Counted from the stretch's first letter, positions 1-13,568 are shown. The stretch is 64,000 bases of DNA from Xylaria sp. FL1777 (GCA_022578965.1 MU400605.1:62001-126000), one strand, 5' to 3'. Notes: generated from the letters alone by a model not told the origin. Made by a program: numbers and translations.

Positions 1-3000
1 GTGTTACCTGCTGATATGTGGTGTTCTTGCGTAGTAAGATGGCTATAATAGAATCTATTGCTACTGAGGCAATATAGATTTCTGACATTTGGGTTAGCAG
101 CGATACGCTACATAAACATAAGAAATGTCAGTATAGTATCAATTCTGGGGGATCCTTACATGTAGCCCCGGACGAACTTGCTCCACTGCCGATATCCACT
201 GCTGTTTAGTACCCGCCGTTGTGCCGGTGAAATCGGAATCTGTATGATCCGAACTTCAAAAAGCCACGCTTTGCATTTTATTGAAACGGTTGATGTGCCC
301 GGTTAGGTAAGTCTAAATATATATATGACAGCGAGACGTGGGAAGCGCTTTTGTTTAGTGTACCTATTAATTCCCGTACTACATAAAACTGCAAAATAAA
401 GAAATGTTTCAGGTGTACAATGTCGTTATCTAGTATCTATGCGCAGTAGGTAGACTAATGCGAACCAAAGACCAAAGTCTGTGGGTGATTTTCGTCGTGA
501 CGTCGATTGCAAATGACCTGATAGGCTGAAAAGTTGATAAGGTCAAAGCGTGACTATTTTTCAGAGTCAAACCAACAGAGCTGACCATGGTCCACTGACA
601 ATTCGGGGAACACGTGTAGTCGTGTTTGCCAGTGTAACACGCTATGATGCTGGGCGGAGCTGGGTAAGGCATGATAATGGCTCAGCCCCTAACAACATGA
701 TAGGGCTCTCGAAGTAAACATCGTGTTGGTTGAGAACATGCGGTGGGTGGACGGACAGGCTCTACACAGATAAAGAACTGAATTATGCAGCAAGATCGAT
801 AATGTGTAAACATGACGTAGAATTTTCGTAGTGTACCAGGAAGCAAATCCATGGTTGACTAACTAAACAGTACCTAATCTATCCATTCCGCCTTTTAGTA
901 GTAGGGATACCGATATACACCTACGCATATACTCCCGTACTCTATATATAACAACAGAGCTTGGCGCTGGCCGTCATTATCCTGTCGGAGGAAGTCTTTA
1001 AGTTGTCGACTGAGTAGCTTTATTAAAACAGTGGAATTTGGATGGTTGGATAATAATAAAGAGCGAGGAGGACCAATCGATTGGCCAGCCTGCCTACATC
1101 ATAAAAAAGATCATGGCTATCGTCGTATTAGGAGTCTTTTGAAGATAAGCAATGTGCTTCTATACCGGTATTAGAATTGTACGGATTCCAATAGAGGCTG
1201 ACGTGATACAAAATTCCATTGCATACGTCAGCTCCGGTGTCTCGATATGAGAGCTGAGAATCAGAGCTGAAATCTCTGCTGCTGCAATTCCCTAGTGTAT
1301 ATTACACGTGGAGGTAGGTATGTTGTATGCAAGCGCGCCAAGTGAGGTAAGTATTAGATAGTACGATTCTACTATGCAAGGGTTGGTTGACGGTAGTATA
1401 GAAGGATTTTGCTGCGACATGTTCCGAGTCCTTGCTTGTGAGCTGTAGCGAGTCAATGCTGTGACTTTATTCTTAAACGTACTGACATTACTATGAGTGA
1501 GTACATGCATAGGTAGTCTAGAGATTGTTATGTGTTGATCAAGCATACACTAGTGTAAGCGCCAGCCCCTATGCCGCGCCACATGATACATCATGATACC
1601 GTTGTCACTTGTGTAAAAAAACTCACGAATGCTATCCTCCGAGACCATAGGGGCGTTTTGATGCTACCTACATGTAGGTGCTGCTTCACGTTCGTCTGTT
1701 CGATTCCTTCGTCTATGGAAGTGTCACACATGTAGTGTACGTAGTAAAACACATAGTGCGTAGGTCGACTTGATGAGGTTAGCTAGTTTCAGGACTTCAG
1801 ATATCGTACCTTCAGACCATGCTGCACTAGCGTTTGGCGGGGATTTATTGGTTACACTAGAGCTACCTGCATCGCTCTTTGATCCTCCCCTCTTTGTGCT
1901 AGCCCGGGGTGCTCGGATTGCCCGGCTTACGGGAAACTACGCTGCGTATACACTACCTACATACGCAGTATAGTGTAATCTGCTTTCCTAGTTATCCTAC
2001 TGGTAGGTCTGGGCTCTGACACAGATGAAAATCTCCAGTTCAGCCAATTCTTTGTGATCATTCCGTCTATTGTACTGAGCATATCAGATGGTGAATAGGT
2101 GGGCAATCACGATCCATGCCGAATCGGTACACGTGGTAGACGACCGGGCCATGAGTTTGCAGGTGATGACTTTAGTGTACTATGTTACTGTATGCGTATG
2201 TACCTAAGTACCAACATTAAGTCGTTGATCTTATCTGAATAAATGTGACAGGATGCCGATCACTGCTTTCAGTACATGCGCATTAACCTGATTAGGATAT
2301 CAAACGGAGGGTGGATTGAAGGTTACACTGCTTGAATCAAGGCTCTTCGTGTTGCGTTCATTTATCTCGCACTGCATTCAATTGTCTATGCGTAAGGACG
2401 GCGAATGAATACGCATTTCCGTCTCAGGATTCCCATTGTGTTCTTAGTACTTGAAACCTGAGTCCTGACCTACATGAGGCTGGGTCTTTCGAATTCATTG
2501 TAACGTCTAGACATAGATAATGTGCGTGAACTACCTATTGTAATGCGAAAGGTCAGCAAAGTGTTACCCCGTACAGCCCATACTATTCTGTATTCGGTAG
2601 TATCTAATACACCATACTACATTATGTACCTGGTATTACTGTATTCACTCTAGATGTGCTTGGGTACGTATTGAAGCCGCTTACGAGCGTCTATTGGCCA
2701 TGTCTTCCGCTAGCGTAGTTGTATACATAGTATTTGAGTATTTGGCGCAGAAAGGGTGGCTTGCTGGGGACATCTGGGGTGGCTCGGCGCCAACCAGATC
2801 AGCACTAGCGCACGCTAAATGGTCGTTCGCCCCCGTTCTGTCGCTCCATAGCCTCGAGCCTTCTTGGACGCCATTCTGGGAACCAAGCGCCCACCGTACG
2901 CTGAATGCAGCGTCAAACCAGCAGCCCGTACTTCTACCCGGCAGGTATACACTAGTGTGCCTCGTTAGGTACACTAAAGTGAGTCTACCTAGTGCACGCT

Positions 3001-3583
3001 ACCTGCCTCTGGCCAACCACCGGCCTTATCTCCCCTCTGCCTCCCGAACTCTCCCCCCTTCATCTCATTCCACTCGCATTTCACTTTCGAGAGTCCTTAG
3101 TCGGCACTTTCTTCTCCACCAGCTATCTTTCAACGCAGCATGCACTGCGAAACTCTCGTCGAGTCAAGCCAAGTTGCTGCAGCCAGCGTCATAAAGACTT
3201 TACCGAAATAGAACTCGGCAGGTCTCCGCATTGGAGCTGGGAGTCGGGCGACGCTCTGGCCATCCCAGCCTTCACTATTCGATTAAACACTCGTTCACGA
3301 ACGTCCCCTTGGGTTGTTCATTCTCGATTGCGTAGGATATTCGGAACAGTCCGGCTTCCATCAGAACTTAATTAATTGTGTGAACTTTTCTTTGTTTACT
3401 CGAAAGGGACAAATCCAGCTTCCGCGCCTGACAAATCCAACAAAATAAGTCAAAACAAAACCATATTTCGCTTCCATTGTCGCCTTGCCTATGGTTATTC
3501 TATCCATCCCATGTTCTCGCCATCGGAGGTTTGATAGAACCCAATCACTCTGCTAGCCGTCGCTCACGGAAGACGTCCTCAAC
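1..3583. other. gene-free left flank and promoter of the RING gene
   Basis: No open frame here has the length, composition or recognisable motifs of a real gene. The longest, a plus-strand frame at 2694-3194, reads as low-complexity Ser/Leu/Pro text and runs into a C/T-rich tract. The DNA is of intermediate composition with many short GTAGGTA, TACCTA and CTAGTG words. From about 2980 to 3580 it becomes rich in C and T, which is typical of promoter and leader DNA in filamentous ascomycetes and suits the RING gene starting at 3584. Nothing else can be supported. Confidence 0.6.
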
Positions 3584-5180
3584 ATGGAAAACCTCAATCG
3601 GGCAATCGTGGACGGCGCTCACGTGGTGGCGAGAGTGGTAGAGTATCAGATCCGACAGGCTACTGCCTCGGTCGTACAGACTGCCACGGCGTCCGACTTG
3701 CCGAGCTCACCAACATCTGGTCTGGGTCTGTCTAGTACCGGAATTCCATCAATGGTGTCCAGTCCTGCTATGTCGTCTGTGTTAACTAGTCCTACACCTA
3801 CCCCGAGCGATGATTCGAACAACGGCAAGAAAGACGGCGGCGGAGGCTCAAGCTCCCCTTTATTATTTTTCGTCGCCCTTGGTTTTGGTGTCGTCTTTAC
3901 CAACCTATGGTAAGCGCTTGTCAATATTTACAAGACCGTAGATTTCTGATGATGGGCATAGGATTATTGTTGGTGTCAAGTACTGCTTTCGATACAATGC
4001 TCGCAATCGCGCGATGGCACGACTTGATGAAAATGGCGAACCTATTGATTTGCAAAATATGCCCGCACGGCCACACCGACGACGCCGCGAGAAGAAGCTG
4101 ATGACCATGGACGAAGTCAACGAGAAATTCCCGATGGTCAAGTACAAAACATGGGTTTTGGAACGTAAGAAGGAAGGGTTGCCAACCGCAGGCGGTATCT
4201 CAGCTAGTCGAGCCAATAGTGTACGGAGCGTGGAAGGAATTATTCCGGAACAGCCTTCTCATACACGTGAGTCTATTGATGAATCGGCTGCGAATAATAC
4301 CCGGGAGCCCGACGATACTGTCCAAAGTCAACCGAAAGCAACCGATATAGAGGAACGAGCATCCAGCGACAAGACTCCAGGTACTACGCCCACACCAGGC
4401 TCTAATGGAGATACCCTAGTCACAGATGAGGCACCCGATGTCAAAACTGTGCACACAGAAAATACATCAGCTAAGGATTCACTTCATCGAACAAGTGAGG
4501 ACGACGAAGATGATGATGATGACCATATTAACCCCGCTTTGGACCCGGATATGATGGGGTCATCAGGTGATACCTGTGCTATCTGCATCGATACTCTTGA
4601 AGACGATGACGACGTCCGCGGCCTAACATGCGGGCATGCATTCCATGCTGTTTGTTTGGATCCTTGGTTAACAAACAGGAGAGCTTGTTGTCCTCTTTGT
4701 AAGGCTGACTACTACACGCCCAAGGCCCGTCCTCAACCTGCCGAGGGCGAAGCTCGGGATCCTAATGTGTCTACTGCTGCGCCTGATCCGTCTAGGAATA
4801 ATGGTCGTTTGAATTATCCACGAACACCTGTACGGTCATTTGCTTGGAGTCACTTCCGTGACGCTCCGCGCCAAATGTTCCCAAGTCGGTTTCACGACAC
4901 GCCGCGAGACCCTGCCCAACTCGATCGTCTCCGAGCGCAACGACTAGCACAATCTGGTCGCCGGAACACTGCCAATCAGGCACAGCCTCGTGCTATACCC
5001 GAGGAATCTAACGGTAATTTTATAACAAGATTCCGAAATCGATTCCCCCCTTTCGTATTACAGCGGGCGATGAGGGATCGAGAAGCACAATCAAGTCCTC
5101 CCGGCAATAATAACGCTCACCCTTCGACGACGCCCTCACAGCTCGAAGCAGGAGTCCGACCATCGAACCAGGCCAACTGA
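3584..5180 (+). CDS. membrane-anchored RING-H2 E3 ubiquitin ligase-like protein
   Basis: Two exons, 3584-3909 and 3962-5180, give 514 aa. The 52-nt intron (GTAAGC to TAG) splits a Trp codon, and splicing joins the halves of one hydrophobic segment. Residues 1-90 are Ser/Thr/Pro-rich and probably lumenal or extracellular. A single transmembrane helix spans about 92-118 (LLFFVALGF, then IIVGVKY), followed by a basic stretch RPHRRRREKK. A long acidic, disordered linker ends in a run of Asp. The RING-H2 finger lies at about 314-357, with CAIC, CGHAFH and CPLC supplying the C3H2C3 zinc ligands. The C-terminal tail is disordered. RING-H2 proteins of this layout recruit E2 enzymes at membranes; the substrate and exact membrane cannot be read here. 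The single helix followed by a distal RING resembles the PA-TM-RING layout, but I see no PA domain. Confidence 0.9.
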
Positions 5181-6318
5181 GGAATCACAGTGCTCTGATT
5201 TACATATGCAAACAATTACCGAAGTTCTAGACGTTGATCATTATCTACTCTACCTATCGTTTTGTTTTTAGCGAGCGCCCATTCTTTATCAGAACATGAG
5301 CAGCATGAACGCGCTATCCGTTCACGAGTATATACTAATCTACGAACAAACCGGGCATATGGGGTTTGTTGGAAGGTGGGCATCTTAATCTGTTATGGAG
5401 GAGTTTTCAGGAACAGTCAGCAGGAGGACGAGAAATGACATCGCTTTCTCTAATGATTACCCGATGCTTGTACACTTGCCCAGAACTATACCGAAAGGAT
5501 TTAGTTCGGTGTGCTTGGAGTCGGCATATATGCATATAGTAACTGGTGCCGGGGACATTCACCGCACAGTTACTTGATGAGCCCTCGCCTTCTGTAGGGC
5601 AAATCGATACAGGTGAAACAGACCTAAGTCAATGAATGAATAGCATTGAGGGAGTATGGGATGTTTGATTTACGTCGTGGAGTAGTTCAGAAACTGAGGC
5701 AGGACAGAGGGAGGAGGCATCGGTTTCTCCCATCATCAATCTCACTGATCATGTTGCATATAGGTAGTCGGTTAAATAGGCATCACAAATTTATTCGACT
5801 AAATACTTCATCTTTTTTCCTCTTTGAAGTCCATATGCTTGTATTCGCGGAAATGACAAGAGTTGGCCCTCACAAGAGCACATCATGTGTGGTATGCTCG
5901 GAAAAGGACCTTGTAAACTGACGAATGTAATAACTACGTAGGGAGTCATGTTTAATATCTAGTGAACAGGCTAATGACTATGGCAGCTGGCTAGATTAGA
6001 AAATCGACACTCACCATCTTCCCGCAGGAAAGCTAGCTCATTGTTGCTTGGCTAGTCTACCTAGTGAACAACTTAACGCTGAGTGAACGTGGGCACTTCA
6101 ACTCGTAGACTCAGATATCTCACTTGGTGGCTAAGTGGAGCAACCGAGTCCATGGATATCGTCATCCTCTTACCTTTTTCCTGGCGCACTACGAGTCTAC
6201 CAGCAAGTTATCCATGTATCGAACAAACAGATATATGACGACAATAGAATCGACTGATCGGCCCTGTCTGGCTATGCCTATCCATCTGTCTATGTATCTA
6301 ATGTAGTTATGTATTTAT
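5181..6318. other. convergent intergenic region
   Basis: This lies between the 3' ends of the RING gene and the minus-strand GPALPP gene. Short open frames at 5395-5577, 5646-5921 and 6124-6306 have no motif, no consistent coding composition and no splice-compatible extension, so I do not call genes. The region should hold the 3' UTRs of both neighbours. Confidence 0.55.
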
Positions 6319-7506
6319 TTATAAGTACTTCCCCTTGGCGAAGCGCCCGCCGAAGTCCGCGGCCTTGTTCAGCAGCTCCCGACGCTGCGCGGCGCCGATG
6401 CGCCCGCCGAGCTTCATGTCCTTCTCCTTGTCGAAGGCGCGCTTGCTGGGGTCGTCTTCCTCCTCGTCCACCCAGCTCCTCGCGCCGACGGGGCCCTTCT
6501 TCGGTCGGTCGCCGCGTGCCGCCGCCCGCGCCGCCTGGTGCTCCTCGTAGAGACTGCGGCCGCGCGTCGCCTCGGTGAAGTTCTGGATCCGCGCTGCTTG
6601 CTCGGCGTCTTCTTTCGTGGGTCGCGGACGCGAGGCTTGCTGCGATGAGGAGCCGGCGCCCGCGTCGTCGCGGCCTAGCACCGCGTTCTCGAGACGCTTG
6701 CGCTTCTCCTCCGGCGTCTCTGTCCATATACTGCTGATTTCACCACCGCCGCCGCCGCCGCTTGAGGCGCTTGCGCGCGGCCCCGAGTTGAAGCGGCGCG
6801 CTTTCAGTTTCGTCGGGTCTGCTGCGCGGTACCCGCCTGCGCTTGGCGGCGCGAGCATCCACTCGTCGCGCTTCGGCGCCGTGCTTGTTGCGGCTTCGGC
6901 TTCGGCTGCTTCGAGGGCGCGGGCCTGCCGCTGTTGGTGCGATGTGGATGAGGGGAGGGCGGGTCCGTAATCGTCGTCTGAATCGGACTCTGGATCTGCG
7001 GGAGGTCTTTCTGAGAGGGCTGCTGGGGGAGGGGCAGGGCCGTGGACACGCCTCGGTTCTGGCGGCGCTGGGCCAACGTCGTCTTCGTCTTCGTCTTCAT
7101 CTTCACTGTGGAGAGCGATCTCGTCTGTGTTGGTTGGCGGTAGCGTAGGCCCTACCGAGCCTTTCGAAGTGTGTGTGGGGGGTGGTGATGGTGCTGAGGG
7201 GCCAATGGTTCTGTCATCTTCGTCGTCTAACGGGATCTCATCGGAGTTCTTCCGTGGGAGGTTCGGCCTTGCTGGAGCTGCTGGAGGAAGCGCCGGTCCT
7301 ATCGAGGCTGGGCGCGAGGTAGGCTTTGGAGCGGGAGGACCGTACCCATCGTCGCTATCGCTTTCTAGTTCTACCTCGTCTTCGTTGGTTCGCGCGCTTT
7401 CGGAGACGCGGATTTTATTCGGGGGGGAGTCTGTAGTTGATTCGTCGTCAGGTGTGCGCTTGCGTTTCGCGAGGTGAGGCGGTAGAGTTGGCCCGATTGA
7501 AGCCAT
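6319..7506 (-). CDS. GPALPP-motif / DUF3752 domain protein
   Basis: This single-exon gene encodes 395 aa. The N-terminal two thirds is disordered, acidic and Pro-rich. It carries repeated GPALPP-type hexapeptides (GPTLPP at the start, then GPALPP, GPSAPS, GPTLPP, GPAPPE and GPALPS), each usually next to a run of Asp/Glu/Ser. The C-terminal part, from about residue 255, has the features of DUF3752: the IWTETPEEKRKR start, a charged helical middle, and an end with FDKEKDMKLG and GGRFAKGKYL. Human GPALPP1 has the same organisation. Its molecular role is not settled, and a nuclear, RNA-processing-associated location is only inferred from charge and family. The coding DNA is very GC-rich, which opens long false frames on the other strand. 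The ATG at 7506 is preferred because the first GPTLPP motif follows at once. Confidence 0.88.
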   Translation of the reverse strand: MASIGPTLPPHLAKRKRTPDDESTTDSPPNKIRVSESARTNEDEVELESDSDDGYGPPAPKPTSRPASIGPALPPAAPARPNLPRKNSDEIPLDDEDDRTIGPSAPSPPPTHTSKGSVGPTLPPTNTDEIALHSEDEDEDEDDVGPAPPEPRRVHGPAPPPAALSERPPADPESDSDDDYGPALPSSTSHQQRQARALEAAEAEAATSTAPKRDEWMLAPPSAGGYRAADPTKLKARRFNSGPRASASSGGGGGGEISSIWTETPEEKRKRLENAVLGRDDAGAGSSSQQASRPRPTKEDAEQAARIQNFTEATRGRSLYEEHQAARAAARGDRPKKGPVGARSWVDEEEDDPSKRAFDKEKDMKLGGRIGAAQRRELLNKAADFGGRFAKGKYL

Positions 7507-8204
7507 TGTCAGGTAGATGGGAAGTCTAAGCTGTCAGTTGTAGGTGTAGAATCCCAAGATACCTAGGTAGTGTGTCGTACCTAAGTAGGTAGTTAGTTTA
7601 GAATCCCTTACGTGAAACTTAGGTAAAGCTGCAAGTAAAGTTGTAGGTACCGGTACTTTAAGGTGACGTTGGTGCTCTGCGCTAATTGTGGCTGGGATAG
7701 CTGGCGTTCCATTCCTGTTCAGTCAGTGGCGGGGCCTCTGATTGGCGGTAAAGATTCCAGGCCGTACGCAGTATGGTGTACGAAGTACTGTGCTCTATCT
7801 AGGAGGTACCTAGGTAGGTAGGCTGTAGCCTGCGCCTAGCTGAAGCTGTATTGTGCCTCCCTACCAACCTGGAAAAGTGCGACAATATGAATTGGACCTG
7901 ATAAGGCTGGAAAGCAACGAGCTGTGATCCTACGGCGCGCATATCACAGTAGAGTCTACAAACTGCTTGCTTTTCCTTCTTCAACGCTGAGTCTCCCCCA
8001 ATTCCCCGTTCAGTCACGTCCAGCCGGAGTCTCCATATTCCCATCGAGCTCGAGACCGGCGCGCCCCTAAGCTTAGACAAGCCTCACTTTACGAGCTCCC
8101 AAATAGCCCGAAGAGCGCGAAACTGTGCCGCAAATTGTGGTGCTTAATTATATCCTATCTAGAAGGCATCCACTTGAAGCCATGCGCCCGATACAACCGC
8201 CTCG
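7507..8204. promoter_or_regulatory. shared divergent promoter of the GPALPP gene and vps8
   Basis: About 700 bp separates two start codons pointing away from each other. The segment carries several TAGGTA/CCTAGG words near 7560-7600 and again at 7800-7820. No TATA box or defined factor site could be assigned with confidence. Both products are housekeeping-type, so a shared regulatory region is plausible but not shown. The minus-strand frame at 7799-8080 has no motif and is rejected as a gene. Confidence 0.5.
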
Positions 8205-11200
8205 ATGAGCACACAGCCGTCGGAGAGAGAAGATGAGGATATGGGTCAGGACCAACTAGATCTGTTTCCCGATGGGGATGCAGTTTCCAGTGACGAGGAG
8301 ACGATCAAAGGGGACCTTGACCAGGGGCATATTGCGGAAGCTTCAGAGGAAGAGATAGGCGAAGATGCATCTGATCTGCTCCCCGTTCAAGGCTCTGTCG
8401 CCGCCAGTCGGTACCGCCAACTCCTCAGGGACCAAGCCGACGTGTCTGACGAGGGCTCATCGATGGACGGCCTGCCCCGGCGAGCTGGCAGCCCAATAAA
8501 CTCGATACCTGATGATTCGCCTTCTGTCCAAGTAAGATCGGCGGACGCCCATGGTCTAGTAACCTGCTGACTTGTCTACAGGGATCGGTCTTGTCGTCAC
8601 TCGGGAGCAGCGTCCCCCCATCTGTGGCATCGCGAGCCGGATTAAACAGCCCAACGCCCTCCTTTCGACCCTTCGATCGGCGATTCCAATCACGCATATC
8701 TTCTCCCTCTCCTCTATCCCCGCGACCTTCATCTCCTGCTTTCCTGACGGCGCACAGTAGAAATGTGTCCCTCAGTAATCAGTTCCTGCTAGACTCTGGC
8801 GAGACCGAAACTCCCTCGCCGCCATGGGAAGTTGTACGATGGACGAAACTCAAGAAATTAAATGGGCAAGCTTTGTCGGAAGCTGGGAAGCGCAATTTTG
8901 GTTCTCCTACCTGTATAGCTGTTTCTGCTTCAATTGTTTTGGGCACCACCAAGGGCATAATTCTAATGTTTGATTACCACCAAAATCTTAAAATGATAAT
9001 TGGACCAGGTACCAAAGGTGAGGTTTTCCCCCTCAATTCTCATCCCAATAATTCCTAACGCGATACAGCTGTGGAATCTGGAGCGATCACCTCGATCGCT
9101 ATATCAGCAGATCACACCACAATAGGGGCTGGTCATGCAAATGGAAGCATTTTTACTTGGGACACAAGTCGGGCCTCCCGTCCTTTTCTGCACATCTCCC
9201 ATCTAGATCCATCCTACACGCAACACCGGACGGTGGATGGTCACATACCCAATGTGGCTGTTACTCATCTCGGATTTTTGGGAACAAGACATACAGCTCT
9301 GGTCTCGGCAGATGATCGCGGCATGGCTTTCTCTCATTTAGCTACTCGGGGAACTGGCTCGCTTGGTAGAACGGTCAAGACGGTGAGGATACTGGGACGT
9401 TATCCTGAGACACCAGCACCAGTAGGCAAACCCTTGAAACCCAGTACTGTACTGGCATTTTCACCCCTACCACTTGGAAACGTGGAACGTGCTACAGACT
9501 CGATGGGTCTTACGGCAATGCTCACGCCGTATCTTTTAGTCATTGTATCAACCACGCCAATTGCACAGACTCAGCACAAGTCCGCAAGACCCAAGGACGT
9601 TGCACCACATAGCGCGATGAGCGGGTGTTTAGCATGGTTTCCCGCAGTCAAGTTAAAAGTCCCTGATCCCACTACGGGCAGTACGATGTCAAAGGTCAAA
9701 CTTGTCTACTGCTGGTCGAACGTTTTAACCGTCTTAGATGTGGATGAAATACCTTCTGATAACAAGGACAAGCAACCAACACTCAAGTTCAAAGCTCGGA
9801 GCCGTTGGAAATGTGAAGAGGCAATTGTTGCTGTGCAGTGGTTGAGTCGTTCCGTCTTAACCGTTTTAACTATCAGCCAACGATTGATTATCCTAGAAGA
9901 TCGTTCAATGAGAATGACTGAAGCTTTTGACCTCATTCACAAGTACATTTACCACGCTGACTTGTTTTCAACGCAACTACACGCTTTAGTAGAGCAGCTA
10001 GACGAGGACGACACCTCTATGCACGGTGTTGTGGCCGACGCTTTCTATATGAGCCTCAGGACCTACAAGGGACGCATTTTTTTACTCGGATTCAACGATG
10101 TTTCGATCGGTTCCCTATCCAACTGGGCTGATCGACTAATTGCCCTGATGGAGAATGGCGACTATGTTGGCGCTATCCAGCTAGCAACCTCATACTACAC
10201 TGGCGACGCAAATAAGTTGACCATTGGATTGCCCGAAGATGCTACTTCACGGCATCAAATGGTACAGGACAAACTGATGGAGATAATGACTGCGTCTTTG
10301 AAATACGCCTTTGGTCAACGCCAAAAGAACATATCTTCAATAGATGACCAGCATTTACACGAACTAGCAGAAACCTGCTTTGTGGCGTGCCAGAATCTGG
10401 GAGATATTGACTTTCTCTTCGATGAAGTCTATGAATGGTTCGAAGACGGCGGCGTTGAAGGAATATTTCTAGAGGTTCTTGAGCCATATATCCTAGAAAA
10501 AACGATCAAGACCGTCCCGCCAACTGTCGTCAAGGCAATGGTAACGCATTTTGTGAGCCAAGGTTGGGAGAGTCGTCTCGAAGAGATGATATGTCATATG
10601 GAGACAACTACTCTCGACATCGACCAGATTACGCTGCTCTGTAAACAACATGGTCTTTACGATGCCCTGATCTACGTGTGGAACCAAGCCTTAAATGACT
10701 ACATAACGCCACTTATCGATCTTCTGACACTCCTTAAGCCATTAATGCAAAGCGACGACTACGGGTCATATGGGAATATAATGGAAGATAAGATCTTCAG
10801 CGTTAATTCTCTCAAAATATTCCCTTATCTCTCTTATACCTTGACAGGTAGAATATACCCAACGGGAGAGGACATCGAAGAGGAACTAGCATCTAAAGCA
10901 AAGGCCGAGCTGTACTGGTTTCTCTTTTCTGGAAACGTCATTGAATGGCCGAAGGGTAGCAATAAGGATTTTCTTACTCGTCCGGCCGGAACTCAAGAGC
11001 CTCCATTTCCCTACTTACGGATGATATTGAAGCTTGACGCTCCAAGTTTTCTGAGTGCGCTGAACGAGGCTTTTGAAGACCCTTTCCTCAATGAATCCCA
11101 GGAGAAGCAGCTCAATGGCGGTACTGGAAAGGATCTTCCCGAAGAGCAAGTATTCGGTATGACTGTTGACCGCCAGTACATCGTGTCAATCCTGCTGGAG

Positions 11201-13186
11201 ATTATGAACCCTGATGACTTCGCCGCTGAAGATACAATCTATTTAGACATGTTCATTGCGCGGAATCTGCCTAAATTTCAGCAGTATCTCATAATTCCAG
11301 GTTCGACTTTAGACAAGATAATTGGCGGCCTTTGCAATTACCCAGGTGCCGATCTAGCGGACGATGCCCAACTTAGTGCGGAATACCTTCTCTCAGTCTA
11401 CCAGCCTCCGGACTTGACGCCAATGATACCCTTATTTCAGAAGGCGGGGTTTTATCGTATCTTGAAGCGGATATACAGGAACGACAAGCGGTACGGCTTA
11501 TTGGTTCAAACTTATTTTGACGATCCTGATGATCAAGAGGAGATTTTTGGTTGCCTTGTGGATTGTCTTAAACCTCAAGCTGGCCTGACTAAAAAGCAAG
11601 TCCAAGACATTCATGATGTTATCCAGCGACATTCAACGGACTTGGTAGAACTAGATCCCCAAAGAGCCGCGCAAACGCTACACAAGTATGCACCCGAACT
11701 CCATCACTTTATCCTTGACTCCCTAGAAGATGGCCCGGAATTACAATACATCTATCTTAAAGCGCTTTTGGAGCCCGAACCCGAAGCGTCAGGGCAACCG
11801 GAGAGCTCTCTTGGCCGAGATTTCATCGAACTTTTTGTACAGCTCATGTGCAGATACAATCCCAATAATGTATCCGAGTATGTTGGCTCAGTTCAAGCTA
11901 CAAATCTGAGACTGGACAGATTACTGCCAACAATGGAAGACACTGGTGTTATTGATGCCGCTGTCATTCTCATGGCACGAGAAGGGCAAATACAAGATGC
12001 CATGACCCGGTTGACAAAGCATCTACTTACACTGGAATCCGCTCTTCAAGGGCTGCTATCTGGTACTAGTAAAGATAAAGAAGAGGTCGACATTCAGGAA
12101 GTTGCCGAAGAACTTCTAAGAGCATTACAGAAGTACACCCATGTTGGCATTTGGTTGTGTCAAGGCCAGATGAAAACATCCCAACAGGTCGATGCTGTCC
12201 AGCGAAGACAGAACTCGCCCGCTCCTAGTGACCTCACTTTGAATGAGAAGTTATGGCTAGAAATGATTGACACTACGGTTCAAATCACCCGCGGATTATC
12301 CAACGTTGTTGGCCCGACTAGCGGGAATGCAACCTCAACGGGAGAACACCTTCCACAATTGCTAGACATTGATAAGCTTGTTACTTTGCTACGGTCTCTA
12401 GTTCAGCACACCTTTACGGCGCTCCTCACGGCAACATCAGCTCAGGGGCCCTTTGAATTGAGTAATCGCTCAGTTACCTCTTCTAGAGGTAGCTTGACGT
12501 TTCTGCGTATTCTTCGCGGCTTTCTAACACGGGCAGCTGCCACGTCACCAAATTTGGCTGACTTGCGAGCTGTTTTGGCATCGATTTTCTCTGCGTACGC
12601 TTACGAGGAGTCGATATTACAACTTTCGAATCGGCTGCTGGAACAACAACTGTTCGTCAACGTGAAGCAAGCAGTGGAACTACGTCAGAGAGGATGGCGG
12701 CCAAAGGGATCAACTTGCGAGGCTTGCGGGCGTCGAGTATGGGGTCCCGGTGTTTCAGGCAATGTCTTTGAGGCCTGGGAAGAGAGGCAGGCTATCCAGA
12801 CCACAAGGCGGAAAGAAAGGAAGTCTATTGCCGCTTCGAACTCGTCGTTAGCACGTGGGAAGGGCAAAGCAGAAATCTCGCCACAGCAACCAGAGACGTA
12901 TGCAGGGAAGGGAAAAGGCAAGAGCGTCGAATCAGTAGCACAACAGGATCCCGAAGGTGCAACAGCTCAAACCGAAATTTCTCTTGAAGAGGGCGGCCCG
13001 GGTGTAAACGGGAGTGCTATAGGCGCGAGAAAAAACGAACCACTCGGCTCACTCATCGTGTTTGCGTGTAGACATATTTATCACCAAGGGTGTTTAGATG
13101 CGTTACAGGGGCAGCGCGAAGAAAGGCATAGGACGGTTGATGACTTTGGCCGTGAGAGGGAATACATATGTCCTATTGATGGTTAA
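8205..13186 (+). CDS. VPS8: Vps8, CORVET vesicle-tethering complex subunit
   Basis: Three exons (8205-8531, 8582-9017, 9069-13186) give 1626 aa; both introns are about 50 nt with GTAAGA or GTGAGG donors and CAG acceptors. The N-terminus is acidic and Ser-rich. A WD40-like beta-propeller region follows (about 190-600), with SIAISADHTT and GHANGSIFTWD typical of blades. Next comes a long alpha-helical solenoid of clathrin-heavy-chain-repeat type. The C-terminus has a degenerate RING-type zinc finger (about 1471-1626): CEACGRRVWG, then after a disordered insert ACRHIYHQGC and a terminal CPIDG. This order is diagnostic of Vps8, which in yeast binds active Rab5/Vps21 and tethers early endosomes within CORVET. 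Length is in the range of filamentous-fungal Vps8. The basic insert inside the zinc finger is probably flexible and lineage-specific. The gene shares a divergent promoter with the GPALPP gene. Confidence 0.93.
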
Positions 13187-13568
13187 ATAAACAAACATAC
13201 GTGTGTATATATATATTCGTTACCATATGTATTGATGACATAGTCCTGAATCGACGTGGATATTGGAAGCATCTTTGGACATTACTGGAATAATAATACT
13301 TATTGTATTCATCTACAATCATCTCAGTCTTGCATAATTCATCAATGGCCTCCTTATGGATAGGTTCTTACGAAGTCTACGCAGCTTGTTGTCGTCAGCT
13401 GCTGCCAGCTTCAGCCTTTATCGACCACTGCCTTTGCCAGGTGCATATGAACTCGAGACAGCCTATTGCCAGCTGTCCCTATTCTCCACATTAGACTTTC
13501 ACTTGGGGCGTCTCATCACAAGCACTATCTTGCAAGCACAACCTTTGGTATTATTGGTAGTGTCCAAG
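13187..13568. promoter_or_regulatory. vps8 3' end and cyclophilin promoter
   Basis: This stretch between two genes on the same strand begins with AT-rich sequence just after the vps8 stop, suitable for 3'-end formation. It becomes mixed and pyrimidine-richer towards the cyclophilin ATG. Overlapping open frames at 13303-13610 are unconvincing, except that the true cyclophilin start at 13569 lies inside one of them. Confidence 0.45.

Noticed and set aside
2694..3375. Overlapping plus-strand frames of 166 and 127 aa before the RING gene
   Set aside because: Low-complexity text across a C/T-rich promoter tract, with no motif and no fitting splice sites.
6290..6727. Arg-rich minus-strand frame and several plus-strand frames around the GPALPP gene
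   Set aside because: Alternative frames of a very GC-rich gene. Only one frame has the GPALPP and DUF3752 features.
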